Positions 1 through 8,056 of a stretch of DNA of 13,016 nucleotides are shown piece after piece. Each line of letters opens with the position of its first letter. Position 1 is the first letter of the stretch. A model generated the notes under the pieces. The model was not told the origin of the DNA. It did not search any database and saw nothing but the letters and a program-made list of their open reading frames with translations. The stretch comes from Desulfocurvus sp. (GTDB taxonomy: Bacteria; Desulfobacterota; Desulfovibrionia; Desulfovibrionales; Desulfovibrionaceae): NCBI RefSeq assembly GCF_023230885.1, contig NZ_JALNWM010000087.1, forward strand, positions 1 through 13,016. The letters are read 5' to 3'. A program made the position numbers and the translations under genes.

Positions 1-34
1 CGACGAACCAGGGTCAATCTGGCATTGCTATGGA

Positions 35-105
35 TGTTCACTCGGTCCTCCCTCGGCAGTTGAGTTTTCGCACACCCAATCTGACCGATTAGGGCCGAGT
101 GAACA
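35..105. repeat. Long imperfect inverted repeat / hairpin
   Basis: Arms 35-49 and 91-105 pair over 15 positions. Fourteen are Watson-Crick and one, T46 against G94, is a wobble on the plus strand. Inside, after a small internal loop (50-52 opposite 89-90), 53-59 pairs with 81-88 with A84 bulged, then 60-62 pairs with 77-79 with T80 bulged. About 25 base pairs therefore form within 71 bases. The surrounding 130 bases look clearly less GC-rich than the rest of the window. There is no adjoining T-run, so it is not a standard intrinsic terminator. It could be a small structured RNA, a transposon-end remnant or a protein-binding palindrome. The wobble pair would favour RNA read from the plus strand. 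The structure is seen; its function is unknown. Confidence 0.6.
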
Positions 106-166
106 ACCTCCTATAACTCCACATCTAGTGTGCCCCGGGGTCCAGGGCAAGCGCGGAGTTGGGGGG

Positions 167-189
167 GGGCCGGGGCTCAGCCCCGGCCC
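167..189 (-). terminator. GC-rich hairpin spanning the response-regulator stop codon
   Basis: Bases 167-177 and 179-189 are perfect reverse complements around C178, giving a stem of about ten GC-rich pairs. It covers the TGA stop of the response regulator (177-179). In the transcript it would be followed by a run of nine C residues (complement of G161-G169) rather than U residues, so it is not a canonical intrinsic terminator. It may still stop or protect the 3' end of the kinase-regulator mRNA. Confidence 0.35.
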
Positions 190-1640
190 GGGGGGCGGCC
201 CGGGGGCCTGCCGGACACCAGGGCCTGCACGCGGATGGCGTACTTGTCCATGCGCGCCAGCAGCGTGGGCCGCGAAACGCCCAGAAGCCGCGCGGCCTGG
301 GTCCGGTTGCCCCCGGTCAGGCGCAGGGCCTCCTCGATGGCCCGCGCGGCGAAGTGGTCGACCACCTCGTCGAGCACGCGCTCGCCGCCGCGCGTGAGCC
401 GGGCGCGCACGAAGCGGCCCAGGGCCGCGTCGAAATCGTCGCCCGGCGGGGCTTCCCCGGGCCGGTCGCCGTGGATGGCGTCCAGGATCTCGCCGGCCCC
501 CAGGGGCGCCCCACGCGAGAAGATCAGCGCCTTGCGCACCACGTTGGCCAGCTCGCGCACGTTGCCCGGCCAGCCGTGCCCGGCCAGGGCCCGGCGGGCG
601 TCGTCGGTGAACCCGGGGGCGGGCACATCCATCTCGCGGGCCTGGCGGGCCAGGAAGTGGTCGGCCAGCAGGTCCACGTCGCCCTCGCGCTCGCGCAGCG
701 GCGGCAGCCACAGGGTGACCACCCGCAACCGGTAGTAGAGGTCCTCGCGAAAGCGGCCCTCGGCCACGGCGGCCTCCAGGTCGCGGTTGGTGGCGGCGAT
801 GATGCGCACGTCCACCCGGCGCGGCCCCGCGCCGCCCAGGCGCTCGACGCTGCGCTCCTCCAGCAGGCGCAGCAGCTTGCCCTGGATGGGCAGGGGCATG
901 TCGCCGATCTCGTCCAGGAACACGGTGCCGCCGTCGGCCTGCTCGATCTTGCCCACCCGGCGGGCCGCCGCGCCGGTGAAGGCGCCCTTCTCGTAGCCGA
1001 ACAGCTCGCTTTCCAGAAGCGTTTCGGGGATGGCCACGCAGTTGATGACCACGAACGGCGCGTCCTTGCGCGGGCTGTGCTGGTAGACCAGGCGCGCGGC
1101 CAGCTCCTTGCCCGTGCCCGACTCGCCGCGCACCAGCACCGTGGCCTCGGTGCCCGCGACGCGGCCGATGGCCTTGTACAGCCCCTGCATCACCGGGCTG
1201 CGGCCCACCAGCGCATCGTCGCCCTCCCCGGCGGCCTCGCCGGGCCCGGCGTCCATGGCCACGGCCCGGCGCTGGAAGCGCCCGGCCTCCAGGGCCTGGT
1301 CGATGAGGGCCAGGATGTCGGGAATGTCGAAGGGCTTGAGCACATAGTCGAAGGCCCCCAGGCGGGTGGCCTCGATGGCCGTGTCCGTCGTGCCGTAGGC
1401 GGTCATGATGATGGCCGCGAGCCGGGGCTCCACGGCGCGCATGGCCCGGAAGCCCTCCAGCCCGTCCATGCCCGGCAGGCGCACGTCCATGATGACCAGG
1501 TCGGGCACGGCCTCGCCCACGGCGCGCACCCCGGCCTCGGCGGAGTTGGCCGTGCGCACCTCGTGGCCCTCCTGGGCCAGCAGGCGGCGGAAGCTCTCGC
1601 GCAGCTGGGCGTCGTCGTCCACGATCAGGATCTGTGCCAC
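177..1640 (-). CDS. Sigma-54-dependent response regulator (NtrC family)
   Basis: This 487-residue protein has all three NtrC-family domains. The receiver (about 1-120) has the acidic pocket D8/D9/D10, phospho-acceptor D52 and K102. The AAA+ sigma-54 interaction domain (about 144-375) has Walker A GESGTGKE (172-179), the GAFTGA loop that contacts sigma-54 (219-224) and Walker B ending in FLDEIGD (241-247). A Fis-type helix-turn-helix occupies about 430-467. When phosphorylated by its kinase it should oligomerise and remodel sigma-54 RNA polymerase at distant promoters. The GTG start at 1640 follows AAGGAGG (1648-1654) by 7 bases. It overlaps the end of the kinase gene by 16 bases, so translation is probably coupled. 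The C-terminal tail is rich in R, P and G and overlaps the stop-codon hairpin. Family assignment is secure; the target genes are unknown. The divergent activase gene is a candidate by position only. Confidence 0.96.
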   Translation of the reverse strand: MAQILIVDDDAQLRESFRRLLAQEGHEVRTANSAEAGVRAVGEAVPDLVIMDVRLPGMDGLEGFRAMRAVEPRLAAIIMTAYGTTDTAIEATRLGAFDYVLKPFDIPDILALIDQALEAGRFQRRAVAMDAGPGEAAGEGDDALVGRSPVMQGLYKAIGRVAGTEATVLVRGESGTGKELAARLVYQHSPRKDAPFVVINCVAIPETLLESELFGYEKGAFTGAAARRVGKIEQADGGTVFLDEIGDMPLPIQGKLLRLLEERSVERLGGAGPRRVDVRIIAATNRDLEAAVAEGRFREDLYYRLRVVTLWLPPLREREGDVDLLADHFLARQAREMDVPAPGFTDDARRALAGHGWPGNVRELANVVRKALIFSRGAPLGAGEILDAIHGDRPGEAPPGDDFDAALGRFVRARLTRGGERVLDEVVDHFAARAIEEALRLTGGNRTQAARLLGVSRPTLLARMDKYAIRVQALVSGRPPGRPPGRG

Positions 1641-3109
1641 TGGCCGTCCTCCTTGGCGGGCAGGGTGATGGAGAACTGCGCCCCGCCGCCCTCGCGCGAG
1701 GCGGCCGTGATCCAGCCCCCGTGCTCCTCGACGATGCGCCGGGCGATGGCCAGCCCCAGGCCGGTGCCCTCCTCCTTGGAGCTGAAGAAGGGCTGGAAGA
1801 CCTGCTCGCGCAGGGCGGCGGGAATGCCCGGGCCCGTGTCGGCCACGCGCACGACAACCACGCTGCCCAGGGGATCCGCGTAGCCGGGCGCAACGCCGAT
1901 CTCCACCCGCCCGCCTCCGGTCATGGCCGTCATGGCCTCGCAGGCGTTGACCAACAGGTTGACCAGGACCTCCTTGAGCTGCTCGGGGTCCACGATGACC
2001 GGGCACGGCCCGGCCGGGGCGCGCAGGTCGACCTGCACCCCGTAGGACTCCAGGCGGTGGCGCATGAGGGTCAGGGCCGCCCGGACCACCTCCACGGCGT
2101 CCACCTGCTGCTTGCGCGGCGTGGCCGGGCGGGAAAAGTCCAGGAAGTTCCTGGCGATGGCATCGATGTGCCCGATCTCCTCGGTGATGACCTCGAAGTC
2201 CTCGCGCTGCTCGTCGGTCAGGCGCAGGCTGCGACCCAGGGAGAACAGGCGGATCTTCACCGAGGTCAGCGGATTGCGGATGCTGTGGGCCACGCTGGCG
2301 GCCAGCTTGCCGGTGAGTGCCCATTTTTCGGCCTGCACCAGGTGCTCGCGGCTTTTCTCCAGCTTGTGCCGTGCGGTGCCCACGTCGTGGAGCAGGTCGC
2401 GCACGCGTCGGCCCAGGGCGGTGATCTCGTTGCCCGGGCCCGGGGCGGTGAGGTCCATGGCCTCGGCCAGGCTGTGGATGGGCCGCAACACATGGCGCAC
2501 CAGCACGAAGGCCAGCACGCCCACCAGGGAGAGGGCCACGGGCATGAACCCCAGGGCGGCCCCGCTGACCACGGCCATGCGCTGGCGCCCGGCCAGCCCG
2601 GCCGCGCGCATCCGCTCCTCGTGCAGCGCGCGGTGCTCCTGGCACAGATGCAGGACCCGGGCGTACTGGACGCGGATGTCGCGGTGCAGGGCCGCGCCCT
2701 CGTCGCGCCGCCCGGCGCGGTAGAGGTCCAGCACCGCGCCGCGGCCCTGGGCGTAGTGCAGGTAGCCGGACTCGACGCGCCCCACCAGGGCCTGGGCCTC
2801 GGCGTCGGGGGCCAGGGCGCGGGCCTGGCCCAGCAGCGTCTCGAATCCGGCCCGGCTGCGTTCCAGGCGCTCCAGCCAGAGGGGGTCGCCGTCCAGGAAG
2901 TAGTAGGTCACCAAGCCGCGCTGCTCCAGCAGGGCATCCACCAGCCGCCCGGCGGTCTCGTAGGCCGCGAAATTGCGGTCGAGCACGCCGGAGAGCAGCG
3001 TGTCGGCCTTGTGGGTGTACCACAGGACCATGGCGCCGCCCGCCAGGGCGACGGCCACGATGGCCGCAAGCAGGGAAAAGATGTGTACGCGCAGGGACAA
3101 ACGGGGCAT
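1625..3109 (-). CDS. Membrane sensor histidine kinase (NtrB-like partner of the sigma-54 regulator)
   Basis: This 494-residue inner-membrane kinase has a membrane segment at about 8-30 and a mostly helical periplasmic domain at about 31-178, resembling a four-helix-bundle/CHASE3-type sensor. A second membrane segment lies at about 179-204, followed by a HAMP linker (about 205-255). The HisKA domain carries phospho-acceptor H275 in AHSIRNPLTS, and the HATPase domain has an N box around N384-N388, DTGPGIP (424-430), the F box FQPFFSS (438-444) and GTGLGLA (448-454). All catalytic motifs are intact. It should phosphorylate the regulator encoded immediately downstream. The ATG at 3109 was chosen because GGGAGG (3119-3124) lies 9 bases upstream and the first membrane helix follows directly; the frame stays open further upstream but without a better start. 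The signal sensed cannot be told from sequence. It is divergent from the activase gene. Confidence 0.95.
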   Translation of the reverse strand: MPRLSLRVHIFSLLAAIVAVALAGGAMVLWYTHKADTLLSGVLDRNFAAYETAGRLVDALLEQRGLVTYYFLDGDPLWLERLERSRAGFETLLGQARALAPDAEAQALVGRVESGYLHYAQGRGAVLDLYRAGRRDEGAALHRDIRVQYARVLHLCQEHRALHEERMRAAGLAGRQRMAVVSGAALGFMPVALSLVGVLAFVLVRHVLRPIHSLAEAMDLTAPGPGNEITALGRRVRDLLHDVGTARHKLEKSREHLVQAEKWALTGKLAASVAHSIRNPLTSVKIRLFSLGRSLRLTDEQREDFEVITEEIGHIDAIARNFLDFSRPATPRKQQVDAVEVVRAALTLMRHRLESYGVQVDLRAPAGPCPVIVDPEQLKEVLVNLLVNACEAMTAMTGGGRVEIGVAPGYADPLGSVVVVRVADTGPGIPAALREQVFQPFFSSKEEGTGLGLAIARRIVEEHGGWITAASREGGGAQFSITLPAKEDGQWHRS

Positions 3110-3151
3110 GGCGCGGAACCTCCCGCCCCGGGCCGACCCGGGAACCCGGCC

Positions 3152-3180
3152 ATCAAACCCGCAACGGACGGCCATTGCAA
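3152..3180 (-). promoter_or_regulatory. Candidate sigma-70-type promoter for the kinase-regulator operon
   Basis: On the minus strand TTGCAA (3175-3180) and TTTGAT (3152-3157) are separated by exactly 17 bases, each matching four of six positions of the -35 and -10 consensus. Transcription would begin about 35 bases upstream of the kinase ATG. This was found by eye in a short AT-richer patch and is weakly supported. Confidence 0.3.
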
Positions 3181-3294
3181 GGGGAATTCTCGGCGCGGGA
3201 ATCGTTGCCGGGGCATTTTTCGTCGCTTGGCGGTCAAGCCATTTCGCCGCCCCGGGGCTAGGGTCCGAATCGAACCCGGCCTTTCCTCTCGCCG

Positions 3295-3327
3295 GGCCGG
3301 GCCGCCGCTTCGCCCGGCGGCCCGGCC
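3295..3327 (+). promoter_or_regulatory. 13-bp perfect hairpin in the activase leader
   Basis: Bases 3295-3307 and 3315-3327 are perfect reverse complements with a 7-base loop (CTTCGCC), all GC pairs. It sits 50 bases before the activase ATG and has no T-run after it on either strand. If transcribed it would be a very stable 5' leader structure. It could stabilise or attenuate the mRNA, or simply reflect GC-rich composition. I found no convincing promoter for the activase between 3110 and 3377. Confidence 0.4.
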
Positions 3328-3377
3328 AACGGCGCCGACCCCAAGCACAGGCGGATTGCCGCCAGGGAGATGCCCGC

Positions 3378-6300
3378 ATGTACCACATCGGAATCGATAT
3401 CGGCTATTCATCGGTCAAGCTCGCCGTCCTGGACATGGACGGCGCAATCGTCCACACGGGCTACGCGGGCCACAAGGGGCAGGCCTTCGACGCCCTCGGC
3501 CTGCTGCTGCGGGGCATCCCCGCCTTCCCCGGGAGGCGTGGCGTCGCGTACGGCGCGGTCACGGGCAGCGGGGGGGCCCTGCTCGCCCGGGCCGGGGCGG
3601 CCAGCCGCGCCAACGAGGTGGCCGCCCTGGTGGAGGGCGCCCTGCTGCTGGACGATGCCTGCGCCTCGATCATCGAGGTCGGCGGGCAGACCGCCAAGTT
3701 CATCACCAGCTTCGCTCCCGGGAACAAGGCGGGCGTCCAGGTGTCCATGACCTCCAACTGCTCGTCGGGGACGGGTTCGTTCCTGGAAGAGCAGGTCTCC
3801 CGGCTGGGCCTGGCCATCGAGGACTACGCGACCGTCGCCGCCAGGGCCGCGAGCGTCCCGCGCATCGCCGGGCGGTGCAGCGTGTTCGCCAAGACGGACA
3901 TCATCCACCACCAGCAGCAGGGGGTGCCCGTGCCGGACATCCTGGCCGGACTGGCGCGCGCGGTGGTCAAGAACTATCGCGGCGCCGTCATGCGCGGGCT
4001 GCCCAGAACCCCGCCCATGCTCTTCGCGGGCGGGGTCGCCCTGAACGGGGCGATGGTCGACGCCATGCGCGCCGAGCTCGGCCTGGGGCCCGACGAGCTG
4101 CGCGTCCACGAGCATTCGTGCCTGGCGGGGGCGACGGGTGCCGCCGTGCTGGCCGCGAAGCAGAAGCTGGCCATCGACCTGCGCGCCCTGGCCGAATTCC
4201 TGGAGCGGGCCGAGCCGGTCCACCTGTACACGCAGGAAACCGCCCGGCTGGAGCCGCTGCGCGACCTGGGCGACGCCGACGCCAGGGACCGGCACCGCTG
4301 CCAGCCCCTGCCCGACGAGCCCCTGACAACGGCCTGGTTGGGCATCGACGTGGGCTCCACCAGCACCAACCTGGTCCTGACCGATGCCCGGGACCGCATC
4401 CTGGCCTACCGCTACCTGCGCACGGCGGGCGACCCGGCGCGGGCCGTGCGCAGGGGCCTGGACGAACTCCACGGGGAACTGGGCGCCAGGGTCCGCGTGG
4501 CGGGCGCCGGGGTCACGGGATCGGGCCGCCACCTGATCGGCCGCATGGTGGGCGCGGACCTGGTGCGCGACGAGATCACCGCCCAGGCCAGGGCGGCCAC
4601 CCTGCTGGACCCCGAGGTGGACACCGTCTTCGAGATCGGCGGGCAGGACTCCAAGTACATCGCCCTGAAGGACGGGGTGGTCGCCGATTTCCAGATGAAC
4701 AAGATTTGCGCGGCCGGGACCGGATCGTTCATCGAGGAGCAGGCCAAGAAGCTTGGCGTCCCCCTGGACGAGATCGGCCCCAGGGCGCTGGCGGCGCGCT
4801 CGCCCATCGGCCTGGGCGAGCGCTGCACCGTGTTCATGGAAAGCAGCATCGCCGCCCACATGGCCCACGGCGCCGACACGGCCGACCTGGCCGCCGGGCT
4901 GTGCTACTCCATCGTCAAGAACTACATGAACCGGGTGGTCAGCAACAAGCCGGTGGGCCAGAGGATATTCCTCCAGGGCGGCGTGGCGCACAACCAGGGC
5001 GTGGTCAACGCCTTTCGCGCCGTGACCGGCAGGCGGGTCGTTGTCCCGCCGTTCTTCAGCGTCACCGGGGCCTACGGCGCCGCGGTCCTGGCCCGCGAGC
5101 ACATGGCGGCGCAGGGCCAGGCCCGGACAGCCTTCAAGGGCCTGCGCCAGGACGAAACCCGGCCCCCGGCCGCGCCCCCGGCCCCGGCCGCGGGCCGCCC
5201 GGCGGATTCGTCCTTCAGCCGGGAGATGCAGGACTTCATCTTCCAGGGCCACAACCCGGTGGCCGACCCGGCCCGCAAGACAGTGGGCATGCCGCGCGCC
5301 CTGTTCACCTTCGGCATGTTCCCCATGTTCCACCCCTTCTTCGAGGCGCTGGGCTGCAACGTGGTCCTGTCCGACCCCACCTCGGAGGAGACCGTCCGCC
5401 TCGCCCAGGAATACTCCCTGGACGAGACCTGCTACCCGGTCAAGCTGATCAACGGCCACGCGGCCCAGCTGGTGCGGATGGGCGTGGACTACATCTTCTT
5501 CCCCGACCTGTTCAGCGTGGCCCACCCCGGCTCCAGGGCGCGGCAGGACTACGGCTGCCCCTACATGCAGGCCGCCTTCAAGATCATCAACAAGGCCATG
5601 TCGCTGGACACCAGGGGCATCAAGCTGCTGGCGCCGACCATCGCCTTCAGCCGGGGCCAGGATTTCATGCGCGAGGTCTTCATGGACATGGGCCGGGAGC
5701 TTGGCGCCGACCGGGAGCAGACCGGCCGCGCCCTGCAGGCGGCCATGCGCTCGTTCAAGGCGTTCGAGGCCAGGATGGACGCGCGCGGCAAGCAGATGGA
5801 CGCCCTGGAACCGGGGCGCAAGGCCTTCGTGCTCATCTCCAAGATATACGGCGTGGCCGACCCGGTGCTGAACCTCGGCATCCCGGACAAGCTCGCGGCC
5901 CTGGGCTACCAGACCCTGCCCTTCTACGCCCTGCCCCCGGCCGACATCTTCGAGCAGCACCCCAACATGTACTGGCCCTTCGGGCAGCACATCCTCGAAG
6001 CCGCGCGGGTGGTGGCCGCACACCCCGACCTCCACGCCATATTCCTGACCCACCACGGCTGCGGGCCGGACACGGTGACCACCCACTATTTCAAGGAAAT
6101 CATGGGCGACAAGCCCTACCTGACCATCGAGGTGGACGAGCACTCCTCGGATGTGGGCGTCATCACCAGGCTGGAGGCCTTCGTCGGCAGCCTGGAGCAC
6201 CAGGGCGCCCGCCCGGGCGCGGAGCAGACCCCCGCGCCCCCAGGGGCCGCCCGGGGCGGAAGCATCGAGACCGGCCTCGCTCCGGGCCGGGACCACAGGC

Positions 6301-7370
6301 TCCTGCTGCCCGACCTGCCGCCATACTCCCGGCTGGCTGCGGCGGCCATGCGCGGGCACGGGCTGGAGGTCGAGCCCCTCGCCCCCAGCGACGCCCGGTC
6401 CCTGGACCTGGGGCGGCGCCACACGGTGACCAACGAGTACTATTCCCTGACGGCCCTGCTGGGCGACCTGTTGCGGGCCCTGGCCCCGCCCCGCGCCCCG
6501 GGGGCGCCCCCGGCCGTGCTGCTGCCCCAGAACGAGGGCGCGGAGGTGGACGGGCAGTACGCCCGCTTCGTGCGCACGCAGCTCGACCTGAACGGCCACC
6601 GCGACGTGGCCGTGTGCGCCCCGTTCCTGGAAGACCTTCCGGACCTGGGCGAGGCCCCCGCACGGGACATGTTCCATGTCCTGCTGGCGGGCGACCTCGT
6701 CCTGCTGGCGCCCCCGGCGCGCAGGCCGGAGCTCCTGGCGACCCTGCTGGAAGGCGGCGAATCCGGCGCGCCGGACGGACCGGCCCTGGCGGCCGCCGCC
6801 CGCCGGGTCCGTGCCTGGAACGAGGAACCCGCCCCCGGCAAGCGCGTCTTCGCCCTGGGCGAACCGCTGGTGCTGTTCAACGACTTCCTCAACGACGGCA
6901 CCTTCCGGCGGCTGGAACAGGACGGCCACCGGGTCATCCGCGCGCCCCTGAGCGAATGCCTCTGGAGCCTCTGGCACGACCACCTGGAGGCGAACCCCGG
7001 GTCCGGCGCGGCGCAGCGGCGCGCCCGCCTGGACGAACTGCGGCGGCTCATGGGCTCCATCGGCCGCGAGCTCGGCGCCCACAGCCACTTCGAGCCGGAC
7101 CCGGAGGCCCTCATGCGCCGCGCGGACCGGACCCTGGGCCTCTACAGCGGGGCCTTCGGCCGCTACCGCAGCGTCAAGGCGCAGGGCAGCCTGCCCGCTG
7201 TGGACGGCATCATTTCGGTGACCTCCATGTACGAGAACACGGGGATATCCCTGGGCATCCTGCGCGGCGGCGCGGCAGCGGGGGAGCTGCCCCACCTGGC
7301 GCTGACTTTCGACGGAAACCCCAACGAAAACGACAAGATGAAGACTGAATCGTTCATCCACTACCTGTAG
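3378..7370 (+). CDS. Fused double BcrAD/BadFG ATPase, acyl-CoA dehydratase activase with DUF2229 region
   Basis: This 1330-residue cytoplasmic protein carries two ASKHA-fold activase domains in tandem (about 1-262 and 318-573). A Pro/Ala-rich linker (about 592-610) leads to a DUF2229-like region (about 633-935) and a further C-terminal region (about 970-1330) of the same large activase family. Domain 1 has GIDIGYSS (5-12), GGQTAK (102-107), C128 in CSSGTGS and C167 in GRCSVF. Domain 2 has GIDVGSTST (322-330), GGQDSK (421-426), C444 in CAAGTGS and C483 in ERCTVF. The 39-residue Cys spacing in both halves matches the [4Fe-4S] ligands of HgdC, so the fusion should hold one cluster between its halves as a built-in dimer. 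The family uses ATP to inject low-potential electrons into 2-hydroxyacyl-CoA dehydratases or double-cubane proteins. Conserved-looking Cys and His also occur at DETCYPVK (682-689) and HHGCGPD (892-898). AGGGAGA (3364-3370) precedes the ATG by 7 bases. No dehydratase subunit is encoded nearby. Confidence 0.93.
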   Translation: MYHIGIDIGYSSVKLAVLDMDGAIVHTGYAGHKGQAFDALGLLLRGIPAFPGRRGVAYGAVTGSGGALLARAGAASRANEVAALVEGALLLDDACASIIEVGGQTAKFITSFAPGNKAGVQVSMTSNCSSGTGSFLEEQVSRLGLAIEDYATVAARAASVPRIAGRCSVFAKTDIIHHQQQGVPVPDILAGLARAVVKNYRGAVMRGLPRTPPMLFAGGVALNGAMVDAMRAELGLGPDELRVHEHSCLAGATGAAVLAAKQKLAIDLRALAEFLERAEPVHLYTQETARLEPLRDLGDADARDRHRCQPLPDEPLTTAWLGIDVGSTSTNLVLTDARDRILAYRYLRTAGDPARAVRRGLDELHGELGARVRVAGAGVTGSGRHLIGRMVGADLVRDEITAQARAATLLDPEVDTVFEIGGQDSKYIALKDGVVADFQMNKICAAGTGSFIEEQAKKLGVPLDEIGPRALAARSPIGLGERCTVFMESSIAAHMAHGADTADLAAGLCYSIVKNYMNRVVSNKPVGQRIFLQGGVAHNQGVVNAFRAVTGRRVVVPPFFSVTGAYGAAVLAREHMAAQGQARTAFKGLRQDETRPPAAPPAPAAGRPADSSFSREMQDFIFQGHNPVADPARKTVGMPRALFTFGMFPMFHPFFEALGCNVVLSDPTSEETVRLAQEYSLDETCYPVKLINGHAAQLVRMGVDYIFFPDLFSVAHPGSRARQDYGCPYMQAAFKIINKAMSLDTRGIKLLAPTIAFSRGQDFMREVFMDMGRELGADREQTGRALQAAMRSFKAFEARMDARGKQMDALEPGRKAFVLISKIYGVADPVLNLGIPDKLAALGYQTLPFYALPPADIFEQHPNMYWPFGQHILEAARVVAAHPDLHAIFLTHHGCGPDTVTTHYFKEIMGDKPYLTIEVDEHSSDVGVITRLEAFVGSLEHQGARPGAEQTPAPPGAARGGSIETGLAPGRDHRLLLPDLPPYSRLAAAAMRGHGLEVEPLAPSDARSLDLGRRHTVTNEYYSLTALLGDLLRALAPPRAPGAPPAVLLPQNEGAEVDGQYARFVRTQLDLNGHRDVAVCAPFLEDLPDLGEAPARDMFHVLLAGDLVLLAPPARRPELLATLLEGGESGAPDGPALAAAARRVRAWNEEPAPGKRVFALGEPLVLFNDFLNDGTFRRLEQDGHRVIRAPLSECLWSLWHDHLEANPGSGAAQRRARLDELRRLMGSIGRELGAHSHFEPDPEALMRRADRTLGLYSGAFGRYRSVKAQGSLPAVDGIISVTSMYENTGISLGILRGGAAAGELPHLALTFDGNPNENDKMKTESFIHYL

Positions 7371-7410
7371 CCGCCAGCGGGGCACAGAGCGAAGCGGAGG
7401 AAATACGACC

Positions 7411-8007
7411 ATGAATCCGACGACAGGACAATGCAAAGGCGGGGCCGCGACGGCGCGGGGGCGCGGCCCCAGCAGCTTCTGGCTCCAGGATCCGGAACCC
7501 GTGTTCGCGCACCTGGCGTTGCGCGAGGACACGCTCTTTGTGGACGCGGGCTGCGGCGCCGGGGAATACGCCCTGTACGCGGCGCGGCGGCTGGGGCCCA
7601 CGGGCCGGGTGGTGGCCCTCGACTCCTCCCGGGAGTCCATCGACTGGCTGCGCGCCAACGGCAACCAGCCCGGGGCGGCCCCGCTCAGCGGGCATGTCTG
7701 CGACATCACGGCCGCCATGCCCCTGGAAACCGGGCAGGCGGACGTGGTCATGCTGGCCACCGTCCTGCACATCCGGGCGGTCCGCGACAGGGCCGCGCCC
7801 CTGTTTCGCGAGATCGCCCGGATCCTGCGGCCTGGGGGCACCCTGGCCGTGCTGGAATGCGCAAAAAAGGAGGCCAACTTCGGCCCGCCGCTGCATGCCC
7901 GCCTGGCCCCGGAGGACGTGGCGCGCCTGGCTGCCCCGGCGGGCTTTCGCAGCTCCTCCGTGCTGCTGCTGGAGCACACCCACCTGACCTGCCTGAGCCC
8001 AGGCTGA
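7411..8007 (+). CDS. Class I SAM-dependent methyltransferase
   Basis: This 198-residue protein has a Rossmann-type methyltransferase core. Motif I is VDAGCGAGEY (44-53), the strand-2 acid is D71 in VVALDSS, the motif II region is CDITAAMPL (97-105), motif IV is about ADVVMLATVLH (110-120) and the post-I motif is LRPGGTLAVLE (139-149). This resembles the UbiE-like Methyltransf_11/25 group. It is short, with little beyond the core, so the methyl acceptor cannot be predicted. GGAGG (7396-7400) lies 10 bases before the ATG. It starts 40 bases after the activase stop on the same strand, so the two are probably co-transcribed; a link to the activase or its substrate is only positional. Alternatives are a small-molecule or metal(loid) methyltransferase. 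The fold is secure and the substrate unknown. Confidence 0.9.
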   Translation: MNPTTGQCKGGAATARGRGPSSFWLQDPEPVFAHLALREDTLFVDAGCGAGEYALYAARRLGPTGRVVALDSSRESIDWLRANGNQPGAAPLSGHVCDITAAMPLETGQADVVMLATVLHIRAVRDRAAPLFREIARILRPGGTLAVLECAKKEANFGPPLHARLAPEDVARLAAPAGFRSSSVLLLEHTHLTCLSPG

Positions 8008-8056
8008 GCAACGCCCCCGGCGGCCGGGCCGGAGCGAAAGAGTCGCGGACCGTGTC

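Noticed and set aside
35..105. Integron attC recombination site
   Set aside because: The fold with bulged bases is reminiscent, but neither strand has the required RYYYAAC ... GTTRRRY boxes at the ends, and there is no integrase or cassette pattern.
177..3023. A 948-codon reading of the response-regulator frame beginning inside the kinase gene
   Set aside because: The first 460 or so residues are an out-of-frame shadow of the kinase. The receiver domain begins exactly at the GTG at 1640, behind a strong AAGGAGG.
3110..3377. Sigma-54 promoter for the activase
   Set aside because: Candidate spots such as TGGC-CGTCCG-TTGC on the minus strand have the GG and GC elements one base too close together; others lack the TGGCA or TTGC context.
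1634..7348. A 1904-codon plus-strand open frame running through the kinase region and the activase gene
   Set aside because: It is antisense to the kinase and out of frame in the activase. The translation is low-complexity (G, R, P, A, H) with no domain, and comes from stop-codon scarcity at high GC.
3408..7979. A 1523-codon minus-strand open frame opposite the activase and methyltransferase
   Set aside because: It mirrors the real plus-strand genes, has no recognisable motif and no ribosome-binding site; the plus frame has two complete enzyme families.
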